Source of the DNA: an uncultured Prevotellaceae bacterium
Lineage (GTDB): Bacteria > Bacteroidota > Bacteroidia > Bacteroidales > Muribaculaceae
Assembly (NCBI GenBank): GCA_905210415.1
Contig: CAJLWM010000018.1
Location: 1 to 31,656, forward strand
Reading direction: 5' to 3'
Length of the DNA stretch: 31,656 nucleotides
Shown one piece after another: positions 7,668-14,666 of this stretch. Within the stretch, counting starts at the first letter, position 1. Each line of letters begins with the position of its first letter. The position numbers and the translations under genes are program-made. The notes beneath the pieces were generated by a model, which saw only the letters and a list, made by a program, of their open reading frames with translations, did no database searches and was not told where the DNA came from.

Positions 7668-9344
7668 ATGTCGAAGACAAGAATATTGATGGTAGCATTG
7701 GCACTGATTGTGATGGTGCCAATGTTTGCCAAGGTTAAGGGGTATACGATACGTTATACTTCAGCAAACCGTGGCACGGTGGTGGGTGCAGCCGAATTGA
7801 CTATCTCGGGCAGTAAGACTATGTATGCGCTCGATGCGAAGTCGGAGGATCCACGCATGACCCTAAAGAAACCCGAACAGCGCACCTACACCGATTATGA
7901 AGCGCTGGAAACTTACAGCCTTGCCACATTGCCAAATGGCGAGTTGGTGTCGAAGAAAACCCCATTTAAAATGGGTGATAATTTCGAGAATACCGACAAG
8001 ACCGCTAAGATTTTAGGCTATAATTGCAAGTGCTTGCACACAGTGATAAACTCCAATCACTATGATGTGTGGTATACCACCGAATTGCCTGTGCGAGGCA
8101 CTCCGCAAGTGGGCGTGGGCGTACCAGATGGCTTGGTGCTGAAGGTGGTGAGAAACGGAAACATCGTTGAGGAAGCCACAAGCATCGCGGCGCAAAATAA
8201 ACCTGCTGATTTCTGGCCAGCCAACTGGGGAAAGCAGACAAATAGTTTTGACTACTACTACACCATTAAGCAGAGCGTGGTGACCACAGTGCCAATCTTC
8301 GATCAGGAGCGCATCTGCTTCAACGGCGCTAAGTTGCCAGAAGGCGAATTGGAAGCCGATAAGGTGTATAGCTGTGGTGGCGGCACAATTATCCTTAAGA
8401 AGGTGAAGTTGCCAGAATTGCATAGAGGATACGGAATCTTCGCCGAGGTTACGCAGTATTCCGAAGGTGATGCCTACGACCGCACTGGCTCAATCTTTGT
8501 GATACCTACCCACAAGGCACAATCTTTTATCGATGCCATACGCAACCTCAACAGCACGCCTAAGTTTACAAGCGGCGGTGTGGATTATCACGGACTTGTG
8601 AGCACCGATGGCTATGATGTGCCAGTGGAACTGATGCGATTCTTCACCGGATTCGGCGTGCGACACTTCAATAAGAACGTGATTCCTGGTCAGCATTGGG
8701 TTGACTCAGTGTTCTATAAATCGCAGGTCACACCATTGCAAAGCCACCTTCAGGGTGAGGTGTGGATAGGTGCATACATTGGCAACTGGGACGCTCGCGG
8801 ACACAGATTGTCGTTGAAACTGAAATATTTCCCTGATGATTTGCGCCATGTGCTGTATGACTATGAAAATGCCATGCCGCTATTCAACACGGTGAACTAT
8901 ATGGAGCAAGATGGTCAGCCTTATCCTGTTTTTCAACTGGGCGATTCGTTGAAGGTGAAATTCACGCTCGATAAGCCTGTGAAAAATGCGCAACTATTCT
9001 ATTTGACCACCGGACACGGTGGTTGGGGTGGAGGCGATGAGTTCAACCAAAAGCCAAACACCATCTATCTTGATGGCATGAAAGTGATAAGCTTTGTGCC
9101 ATGGCGAGATGATTGCGGCACATATCGCAACTACAATCCGCAGACCGGTGTGTATGAAACCGGGTGCAGCTCGTCGGATATGAGTCGCTCAAACTGGTGC
9201 CCTGGCACAGTGACAAACCCTAACTTCATTCCGTTGGGCAATTTGTCGGCTGGCGAGCACACCATTGAGGTGAACATCCCGCAAGGTGCGCCTGAGGGCG
9301 GAAGCGACAGCTATTGGTGCACGAGTGGCACGCTGCTGTTTTGA
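7668..9344 (+). CDS. PNGase F-type peptide-N-glycosidase with N-terminal GLPGLI-like domain
   Basis: Likely hydrolyses the amide bond between asparagine and the first GlcNAc of N-glycans. The ATG at 7668 is chosen over an in-frame TTG at 7656 because it gives a compact signal peptide (residues 1-22). Residues about 25-175 resemble the GLPGLI domain (GYNCK near 117, DVWYTTELP near 133, GVPDGLVL near 151). Residues about 205-558 correspond to the two PNGase F domains. Likely active-site equivalents of Flavobacterium PNGase F D60, E118 and E206 are D271 (AYDRTGSIFV), E364 (QGEVWIG) and E458 (GGGDEFN). The SRSNWCPG block (507-513) matches the conserved WCPG of the family. The extra N-terminal domain recalls the type II PNGase F of Elizabethkingia, which has a bowl-like N domain. 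It is translated 14 bases after the fucosidase gene. Confidence 0.85.
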   Translation: MSKTRILMVALALIVMVPMFAKVKGYTIRYTSANRGTVVGAAELTISGSKTMYALDAKSEDPRMTLKKPEQRTYTDYEALETYSLATLPNGELVSKKTPFKMGDNFENTDKTAKILGYNCKCLHTVINSNHYDVWYTTELPVRGTPQVGVGVPDGLVLKVVRNGNIVEEATSIAAQNKPADFWPANWGKQTNSFDYYYTIKQSVVTTVPIFDQERICFNGAKLPEGELEADKVYSCGGGTIILKKVKLPELHRGYGIFAEVTQYSEGDAYDRTGSIFVIPTHKAQSFIDAIRNLNSTPKFTSGGVDYHGLVSTDGYDVPVELMRFFTGFGVRHFNKNVIPGQHWVDSVFYKSQVTPLQSHLQGEVWIGAYIGNWDARGHRLSLKLKYFPDDLRHVLYDYENAMPLFNTVNYMEQDGQPYPVFQLGDSLKVKFTLDKPVKNAQLFYLTTGHGGWGGGDEFNQKPNTIYLDGMKVISFVPWRDDCGTYRNYNPQTGVYETGCSSSDMSRSNWCPGTVTNPNFIPLGNLSAGEHTIEVNIPQGAPEGGSDSYWCTSGTLLF

Positions 9345-9368
9345 CATACAGACAAAATGATAAAATTG

Positions 9369-9406
9369 CACCCAATCGCTTGGCTAAGTGGTTGGGTGTA
9401 TTTTTA
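9369..9406 (+). terminator. Terminator between convergent PNGase and RluA-family genes
   Basis: A 13-bp stem (9369-9381 with 9386-9398, two wobble pairs) around the tetraloop GGCT is followed by TATTTTT. It lies 24 bases after the PNGase stop. The opposite strand also ends in a short T-rich stretch, so it may serve both convergent genes. Confidence 0.88.
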
Positions 9407-9412
9407 ATCCGA

Positions 9413-9443
9413 AATCCGTCCAAGCCCTAATGCCCGAATTGGG
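9413..9443. repeat. Dispersed intergenic repeat, copy 2
   Basis: Matches 4726-4756 at 28 of 31 positions (AATCCGTCCAAGCC ... CGAATTGGG). It fills the space between the terminator and the stop codon of the RluA-family gene. The right end, read in reverse (AACCCAATTCGGGC), also resembles 30916-30929 with one mismatch. Confidence 0.7.
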
Positions 9444-11096
9444 TTAGAAAGGCACTTGAGAGTTGACGCAGATGATTTCGCTAGTAATCGGGTGCTTAAA
9501 TTTTAGCGATTTGGCATGAAGGCATAGGCGCTGTGCGCTGTGATGGGCGGTTTGTTTGCCATAGAGCGCATCGCCAACGATGGGCGCATTAAGCCCTTGA
9601 CTATGTGCCGCATGCATGCGCAACTGGTGAGTGCGTCCAGTGATAGGGCGAAAGTCGATGCGAGTGATGCCGTTGTCGCGACTCACAACGCGATATTCGG
9701 TGATGGCAGATTTGCCATTGTCGTAGTCGACCATCTGCCGAGGTCTATCGTTGGGATTTGGGCAAATGGGAAGGTCGATAATGCCGCTATCGGTGGTGAC
9801 CTCGCCATCGAGCAGAGCCTCGTAGTGTTTCTCTACCTGTCGTGAGGCGATGAGCGATTGCAAAGCCTTGTGCGTATCTTTGTCTTTAGCCACAATCACC
9901 AGTCCCGACGTGTGCATGTCGAGTCGGTGAACAATCATCGGGCCAACGGCGTCGGGGTACAACTGCTGATATCGCTCAAGCATAGAGTCGCTGCTTATAT
10001 TGCCGGGTACGGTGATTAGTCCCGATGGTTTATCAACGATTGAAAACCATTTGTCGTCGTAGATGATTGAGATTTTTTGCTGATTATCGCTGTCGTGCGG
10101 ATTTGGGTCTACATCCATTCCCTGCATCATATAGGTGAGAATGGGCAAGCACTTGCTGCGGCATGCGGGGTAGAAATTGCCATGATGACGCACCTCGGCA
10201 GCAGGCGATTTGCCCCACCAAAACTCAGCCATAGCGCGAGGTGTGAGATTGTGGTTGAAGGCGTATTGAAGCAGTTTTGGTGCCGCGCATTCGCCAGCGC
10301 CAGCAGGTGGAATGCCTGTGGTGGTAGGCTTGAATATCTGTGCGAGGTCGTTGCTTTCGCCTAAAGCGTTTTTCATCACAAACAAGCGGAACAACCGTTG
10401 CTGCAAGTGCGACGACATACTGTGGCGCTGATGCTTCAGGTTGTCGATTTCTTGTGTGAATGAAGCCAATTCGCCAGCCTCGGGCAGTTGCGCAATGGTA
10501 TCGGCAGCCGCCTTTTTGCGGCGCTTCAGTTCGGCCTTAAGATATTGGCTACGAGCAATCATTTCGGCTTCTTGCTGGGGCGACAATTCGCCCGATGCGC
10601 GCAAGGCGTCGCGCTGAGCCTTTTCGCCCTTAACTTCTGCGCGGAATGCTTCTAGCTCAATCTCAATGTTTTGGCGATGAGCATCGTATTGCTGTTTCAC
10701 TGCGGCAAAATGCTCGTCGCGCTGCATGGCGGCGATGCGGTGATTGATGGCAGAAATGGCTCGCTCGCCCTGGCAAAACTCGCCGTCGGGGTCGAGCAGG
10801 TCGTATACCGCGGGTACAAAGTATGGCAGGTTGTTGCTATGGGCAAGGTTGCCCGAGAAGGCTGCGAGAAAACCTATTTCGCCGTGTGGGTCTTCCACAA
10901 CCAGCACGCCCAGCATTTTGCCCTCGTTGAGTTCGGCAAGCAAATTGTCTTGTGATGAAAGATGCTGCTTGAGCTGCTCAGCCGCCTCCATGCATAGCGG
11001 GTGTGGAGTGTAGCAGAAAGGGTAGGTGAAGTGTGGCGGCAATTCGTCGGAAGCCACGGCGCGATTAAATCGGTGAAATTTCTCATCAATAGTCAT
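9444..11096 (-). CDS. RluA-family pseudouridine synthase with long N-terminal extension
   Basis: Isomerises uridine to pseudouridine in RNA, probably rRNA or tRNA, in the cytoplasm. The catalytic domain occupies residues about 340-550, with DKPSGLITVPG (355-365), the RluA signature HRLDMHTSG (390-398; D393 is the catalytic aspartate) and GRTHQLRMH (487-495). The first 330 residues are not part of a standard RluA protein and include a charged helical, coiled-coil-like stretch near 115-235. Such long forms are familiar in Bacteroidales. A minus-strand TAATTTTG lies only 5 bases upstream of the ATG, so transcription may start almost at the codon, or the true start may be further in (M36). The exact RNA target is unknown. 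Confidence 0.9.
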   Translation of the reverse strand: MTIDEKFHRFNRAVASDELPPHFTYPFCYTPHPLCMEAAEQLKQHLSSQDNLLAELNEGKMLGVLVVEDPHGEIGFLAAFSGNLAHSNNLPYFVPAVYDLLDPDGEFCQGERAISAINHRIAAMQRDEHFAAVKQQYDAHRQNIEIELEAFRAEVKGEKAQRDALRASGELSPQQEAEMIARSQYLKAELKRRKKAAADTIAQLPEAGELASFTQEIDNLKHQRHSMSSHLQQRLFRLFVMKNALGESNDLAQIFKPTTTGIPPAGAGECAAPKLLQYAFNHNLTPRAMAEFWWGKSPAAEVRHHGNFYPACRSKCLPILTYMMQGMDVDPNPHDSDNQQKISIIYDDKWFSIVDKPSGLITVPGNISSDSMLERYQQLYPDAVGPMIVHRLDMHTSGLVIVAKDKDTHKALQSLIASRQVEKHYEALLDGEVTTDSGIIDLPICPNPNDRPRQMVDYDNGKSAITEYRVVSRDNGITRIDFRPITGRTHQLRMHAAHSQGLNAPIVGDALYGKQTAHHSAQRLCLHAKSLKFKHPITSEIICVNSQVPF

Positions 11097-11122
11097 GTGC
11101 GCAAAATTACTTATAATTTTTG

Positions 11123-11153
11123 TTTGAGGGATGCTAAATTTGTAGTATTTTTG
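11123..11153 (+). promoter_or_regulatory. Promoter of the DUF4250-phosphatase unit
   Basis: TTTG (11123-11126), 19 bases, then TATTTTTG (11146-11153), 29 bases before the DUF4250 start codon. A second -7-like TAAATTTG overlaps the spacer at 11135. Confidence 0.6.
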
Positions 11154-11182
11154 GGATAGAAATCAAATAACGTAGAAAAGAA

Positions 11183-11365
11183 ATGAATGAAAATCTGCCA
11201 GAGGATGCCGTGATGCTGATGAGCATGGTGAATATGAAGTTGCGCGACCAGTATGCGAGCCTCGATGAATTGTGTGAGGATATGCATATTGACCGCAGTT
11301 GGCTTGAGGAAAAGCTTGCGGCTGCTGGATTTGAATACTCCAAAGAGCAAAACAAATTTTGGTAA
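11183..11365 (+). CDS. DUF4250 domain small protein
   Basis: A 60-residue, acidic, probably cytoplasmic protein with no signal peptide or membrane segment. It matches the DUF4250 pattern: LPEDAVMLMSMVNMKLRD at the start, then SLDELC and a tail ending EYSKEQNKFW. The predicted mostly helical fold resembles a small helix-turn-helix-like domain, but no function is established. The gene has a good promoter and is followed 15 bases later by the phosphatase gene, so the two are likely co-transcribed. Confidence 0.85.
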   Translation: MNENLPEDAVMLMSMVNMKLRDQYASLDELCEDMHIDRSWLEEKLAAAGFEYSKEQNKFW

Positions 11366-11380
11366 ACCTAATATAACGAC

Positions 11381-12661
11381 ATGAAGTTAAGAAGTATAAA
11401 TGTGATATCGGCGCTGTTGTTGGTGTCGATGTCGATGCTGGCTCAGAAAGTGAGCACTGTGGTGACATGCCCAGGCGAGGATGCATCAAGCAGTATGCGC
11501 ATCAGTTGGGCAGCCGACGCAAAAGGCTCGAGTGTGCGCTACTATGCGGCAAATGCTGAGAACAAGGCGATAACCATTCGCCCTGAGACGGAGTTTCGTT
11601 GCACCACGTTTGATGGCGTAGGCTCAAAAGCGCCAAACAACGATGACATTGTGGAGCATGTGGTGTTCACTAAGTGCGGTGCTACGCTCAAGAGCCTTAG
11701 GCCAGACACGGAATATTGCTACACTATTTGTGACAGCCAAGGAAAGGCTGTTACCGACGTGCACCGTTTCCGCACTGCCGGTGCCAAGCAATGGTCGTGC
11801 TGCGTAATATCCGATTTCCACTCATATACTCCATTGCAACGTCGTCTTGACGATGCTATGCGAATGCACAAGACCGTGGAGGATTTTGGCGGCGGAGTGG
11901 ATTGGACTCTTCATCTTGGCGACGTCACAGCTTGGGGTGCAAGCTGGTCGTTCTGGAAGAAACTTTATTCAGAACCAGTGTTTAGCCGCATGATGTGGGC
12001 AGGATGCGTGGGCAATCACGATTATATGGCAAATAAATTCTTGCGCTTGAGCAACGAGTTTTTTCATCAAGCCAACTATATGCCAGAAAACGGCTACCGT
12101 GGCGAAATGGGCGTATGCTATCATTTCCGCTATGGCGATGTGATGTTTGTGATGCTCAACAACGAGAGCATGCACAACGAGGCGGGTCTTGCAACTGCTC
12201 AATCATGGGTGCGAAAGGTGGTTACCGAGGCACGCCAGAGCAAGAATGCGCCACGCTATGTGGTGGTGTGCGAGCACTATCAATGGTTTATTGGCGTTGA
12301 TGGAGCCACAAGCCAGTATGGCAGATGGTGCAAGGTGTTTGACGAACTTGGTGTAGACCTTGCGCTCGCAGGCAACAATCACATCTATGCACGCACCGAT
12401 GCTGTCTACGATGGTAAGACTACCGATGGCAGCCGCGGCACTGTTTATCTGCAAACTTCTTCTTCCGACAACGAACGAGGTGGAAAAATGAACAAGGAAC
12501 TGAAATATAATGCCGATTTGATTAAGTTCCGTTGGACCGAGGGCCCTAAAACAATCAGCGCATTGTATATGAATGTGGATGAGAATCGCATTGCACTCAC
12601 ATTGCTCGATCGCAATGGCAAGGTGCTCGACACTGTGAATGTGCTTGCTAAGAAAAGATAA
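11381..12661 (+). CDS. Secreted purple-acid-phosphatase-like metallophosphoesterase
   Basis: Probably hydrolyses phosphomonoesters or diesters in the periplasm or outside the cell. A signal peptide (1-21, ending LAQ) is followed by a fibronectin III-like domain (about 25-135) typical of purple acid phosphatases. The calcineurin-type catalytic domain starts near 140 with ISDFHS (D145, H147), then HLGDVTAWG (D181), GCVGNHDY (N212, H213), VVCEHYQWF (H299) and LAGNNHIY (H334). All metal-binding blocks of the fold are present, although the usual GHxH block here reads GNNH. The 426-residue length fits. It follows DUF4250 and ends at a terminator. The substrate is not identifiable. Confidence 0.88.
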   Translation: MKLRSINVISALLLVSMSMLAQKVSTVVTCPGEDASSSMRISWAADAKGSSVRYYAANAENKAITIRPETEFRCTTFDGVGSKAPNNDDIVEHVVFTKCGATLKSLRPDTEYCYTICDSQGKAVTDVHRFRTAGAKQWSCCVISDFHSYTPLQRRLDDAMRMHKTVEDFGGGVDWTLHLGDVTAWGASWSFWKKLYSEPVFSRMMWAGCVGNHDYMANKFLRLSNEFFHQANYMPENGYRGEMGVCYHFRYGDVMFVMLNNESMHNEAGLATAQSWVRKVVTEARQSKNAPRYVVVCEHYQWFIGVDGATSQYGRWCKVFDELGVDLALAGNNHIYARTDAVYDGKTTDGSRGTVYLQTSSSDNERGGKMNKELKYNADLIKFRWTEGPKTISALYMNVDENRIALTLLDRNGKVLDTVNVLAKKR

Positions 12662-12667
12662 GGCGAG

Positions 12668-12703
12668 GATTGGGATAAACCCAAATCTTGTTTAGGTTTT
12701 TTG
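12668..12703 (+). terminator. Terminator after the phosphatase gene
   Basis: Stem GATTGGG (12668-12674) with CCC-AAATC (12680-12687, one bulged A) followed by a T-rich stretch ending in TTTTTT. Confidence 0.6.
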
Positions 12704-12714
12704 ACGAAACTTAT

Positions 12715-12751
12715 AATGCCACCTGCAGAGAGTGATTCGGCGGGTGGCATT
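12715..12751. terminator. Hairpin between convergent genes
   Basis: Perfect 9-bp inverted repeat AATGCCACC/GGTGGCATT with a 19-base loop, located ten bases beyond the stop of the minus-strand monooxygenase gene. There is no strong T-run on either side, so a terminator role is probable but not proven. Confidence 0.5.
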
Positions 12752-12760
12752 GTTGTGTGC

Positions 12761-13045
12761 TTAGAAAACAAATTGCTCTGATTTCATACCGCATTTGGTG
12801 AGTGCTTTGATTTGCGGAACAAGTTTGATGAAGTGCGGCGCGGCTTTGTGTTCAGCCAGCGCTTCGGCATCTTGCCATGTTTCGCATATTACCCACACTT
12901 CTGGGCGTGTGGCGCTTCGGAAGAAGTCGTAAGCCACGTTGCCATTGTCGGTGAGCGATTTTTCCACTAATTCTTTGCAGAGAGCCAAGAAAGCCTCTTC
13001 GTCAACACCCTCTTTGAGTTCGAAAAATGCATTAAGTCGAATCAT
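12761..13045 (-). CDS. Antibiotic biosynthesis monooxygenase (ABM) domain protein
   Basis: A 94-residue cytoplasmic single-domain protein of the dimeric alpha-beta barrel superfamily, close to YgiN-type quinol monooxygenases. Recognisable features are the N-terminal strand MIRLNAFFELKEG, the central YDFFRSATRPEVWVICETW block and the helix with HKAAPHF. Despite the family name these proteins are not usually antibiotic enzymes; they may oxidise quinols or bind small reactive molecules. The gene is alone on its strand, with the convergent phosphatase downstream and a repeat-rich spacer upstream. No TAnnTTTG element was found upstream. Confidence 0.88.
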   Translation of the reverse strand: MIRLNAFFELKEGVDEEAFLALCKELVEKSLTDNGNVAYDFFRSATRPEVWVICETWQDAEALAEHKAAPHFIKLVPQIKALTKCGMKSEQFVF

Positions 13046-13102
13046 AATTATATGCTTTTAAGTCGGTACCAAAAATTCAAATAGCGAATATAATGAAAAA
13101 TC

Positions 13103-13123
13103 CACTCATTTGCACTAACTTTG
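13103..13123 (+). repeat. 21-base direct repeat with -7 motif, copy 1
   Basis: This 21-base sequence (CACTCATTTGCACT...TTTG) occurs again, without any mismatch, at 13324-13344. It contains TAACTTTG, and a further TAACTTTG follows directly at 13126-13133. No matching -33 TTG lies at the right distance in this copy. Confidence 0.8.
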
Positions 13124-13151
13124 GATAACTTTGCTTCGCCGTCCTCACTCA

Positions 13152-13202
13152 CGACTCGGCAAAATAGCAAAAATCTGCATTTTGCTCTCACTGTTCGTTC
13201 GG
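13152..13202. repeat. REP-like palindromic unit A
   Basis: The unit has the layout CGACTCGGCAAAAT - hairpin - ATTTTGCTCTCACTG. GCAAAAT (13159-13165) pairs with ATTTTGC (13179-13185). It is an imperfect direct repeat of 13262-13313. An 84-codon frame (13131-13385) runs through both units but has the repetitive look of non-coding DNA. Confidence 0.65.
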
Positions 13203-13261
13203 GTGGCTACATTCGGAAATAACAACTCAAACAAGTTTGGTTGGCAAAGCCTTCTTCATTC

Positions 13262-13313
13262 GCGACTTGGCAAAGTTGAAACAAGTTTCACTTTGCGCTC
13301 ACTGCTCATTCAG
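13262..13313. repeat. REP-like palindromic unit B
   Basis: The unit has the layout GCGACTTGGCAAAG - hairpin - CTTTGCGCTCACTGCTC. GCAAAG and TGAAAC pair with GTTTCA and CTTTGC, giving 12 pairs with one unpaired T. It shares its skeleton with unit A while the stem sequence differs by compensating changes, which suggests that the structure is kept. Confidence 0.65.
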
Positions 13314-13344
13314 TTGTATATTTCACTCATTTGCACTAACTTTG
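13314..13344 (+). promoter_or_regulatory. Promoter of ychF, inside copy 2 of the 21-base repeat
   Basis: TTG (13314-13316), a 20-base spacer and TAACTTTG (13337-13344) give a full Bacteroidota promoter. The -7 element is the end of the second copy of the 21-base repeat (13324-13344). The transcript would have a leader of about 60 bases that contains a small GGCGT/ACGCC hairpin (13361-13376). Confidence 0.65.
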
Positions 13345-13414
13345 CAAAAGAATTAATGGGGGCGTGGAGATACGCCTTTATGTAACTAACGAATAACGAA
13401 AATACAGATAAATA

Positions 13415-14518
13415 ATGGCACTTCAATGTGGTATCGTAGGTTTGCCTAACGTGGGTAAATCTACTCTTTTCAATTGCTTGTCGAATGCTAAGGCGCAATC
13501 GGCTAATTTCCCTTTCTGCACAATCGAACCAAATGTAGGCGTAATCACCGTTCCTGATGAACGCCTGAATAAGTTGGCTGAAATTTGTAATCCGCAGCGC
13601 GTAATCCCTACTACTGTGGAAATTGTTGACATCGCTGGTTTGGTGCAAGGAGCATCGAAGGGCGAGGGTCTGGGTAATAAGTTCTTGGCAAACATTCGCG
13701 AGACTGATGCCATCATACACGTGCTTCGCTGCTTCGACGACGAGAACATCACTCACGTGAGCGGCACAGTAGATCCTGTGCGCGACAAGGAAATCATCGA
13801 CTATGAATTGCAGTTGAAGGACCTTGAGACCATTGATGCTCGTATCAACAAAGTGGCTAAGCAGGCTCAAACCGGTGGCGACAAGCAGGCTAAGCAACAA
13901 TGGGAAGTGTATAAGCGCTATAAGGAGGCGCTCGAACAGGGTAAGGCAGCACGCACAGTGGTACTTGAGTCGAAGGACGATATGAAAATCGCTCACGATC
14001 TCTTCTTGCTCACCAACAAGCCGGTGCTCTATGTGTGCAACGTGGATGATAACAGCGCTGTTGACGGCAACAAATATGTGGATGCTGTTCGCGAGGCTGT
14101 GAAGGATGAGAACGCCGAAATCTTGATTTTGGCTGCTAAGACTGAGTCGGAAATCGCTGAGTTTGATACTTACGAAGAACGTCAAATGTTCTTGAATGAA
14201 ATCGGTCTTCAGGAGTCGGGTGTTAACCGCTTGATTAAGTCGGCTTATGCATTGCTCGACCTTCAGACATTCCTCACTGCTGGTTCGGATGAGGTGCGCG
14301 CTTGGACATTCAAGAAGGGCAGTAAGGCTCCTCAATGTGCAGGTGTGATCCACACCGACTTTGAACGTGGATTTATCCGTGCCGAAGTGATAAAGTATGA
14401 AGATTATATCAACTATGGCAGCGAGGCCGCTGTGAAAGAGGCTGGTAAGCTTGGCGTGGAAGGTAAGGAGTATGTGGTGCAAGACGGCGATATCATGCAC
14501 TTCCGCTTTAATGTGTAA
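13415..14518 (+). CDS. ychF: Redox-regulated ATPase YchF (Obg-like)
   Basis: A universally conserved cytoplasmic P-loop NTPase of the Obg superfamily that binds ribosomes; members prefer ATP over GTP. The 367-residue protein shows the P-loop GLPNVGKST (9-17), the switch II block [17 protein letters not shown] (73-89), and the altered G4 region YVCNVDDN near 207, where NxxE/D replaces the NKxD of GTPases, as is usual in YchF. The C-terminal 85 residues form the TGS domain ending [12 protein letters not shown]. The upstream promoter lies inside a repeat. It appears to be monocistronic. Confidence 0.98.
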   Translation: MALQCGIVGLPNVGKSTLFNCLSNAKAQSANFPFCTIEPNVGVITVPDERLNKLAEICNPQRVIPTTVEIVDIAGLVQGASKGEGLGNKFLANIRETDAIIHVLRCFDDENITHVSGTVDPVRDKEIIDYELQLKDLETIDARINKVAKQAQTGGDKQAKQQWEVYKRYKEALEQGKAARTVVLESKDDMKIAHDLFLLTNKPVLYVCNVDDNSAVDGNKYVDAVREAVKDENAEILILAAKTESEIAEFDTYEERQMFLNEIGLQESGVNRLIKSAYALLDLQTFLTAGSDEVRAWTFKKGSKAPQCAGVIHTDFERGFIRAEVIKYEDYINYGSEAAVKEAGKLGVEGKEYVVQDGDIMHFRFNV

Positions 14519-14570
14519 GTATACGGCAAAAACGGGTGTGAAAAGACCAAGTTTAATAATTGCATAAAAG

Positions 14571-14612
14571 AAGGCTCTTGGAGATTGTTTTACAGAACAC
14601 TCTAAGAGCCTT
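14571..14612. terminator. Bidirectional terminator between ychF and the GT4 gene
   Basis: AAGGCTCTT (14571-14579) pairs with AAGAGCCTT (14604-14612), and the inner AGA/TCT extend the stem. T residues follow on both strands, most clearly on the minus strand (TCTTTTATG). It serves two convergent genes. Confidence 0.7.
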
Positions 14613-14666
14613 TGTTGTATGTGTGAATAGGGCGTGGCCTAAACAATTGTAGCGTGTGATGTTGTA

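Noticed and set aside
12715..12751. A riboswitch-like or attenuator element for the ABM gene
   Set aside because: The hairpin lies downstream of the stop codon of the ABM gene, between convergent genes, so a 3'-end role is more likely.
13131..13385. An 84-codon plus-strand frame before ychF
   Set aside because: It runs through two REP-like hairpin units and repeats the pattern SRLGK...SLL/SLF, as translated palindromic repeats do. It has no initiation context and overlaps the ychF promoter.
13310..14500. A 396-codon open frame on the minus strand across ychF
   Set aside because: It is antisense to a full-length, strongly conserved ychF, shows no recognisable domain, and its composition is what the complement of a coding gene gives.
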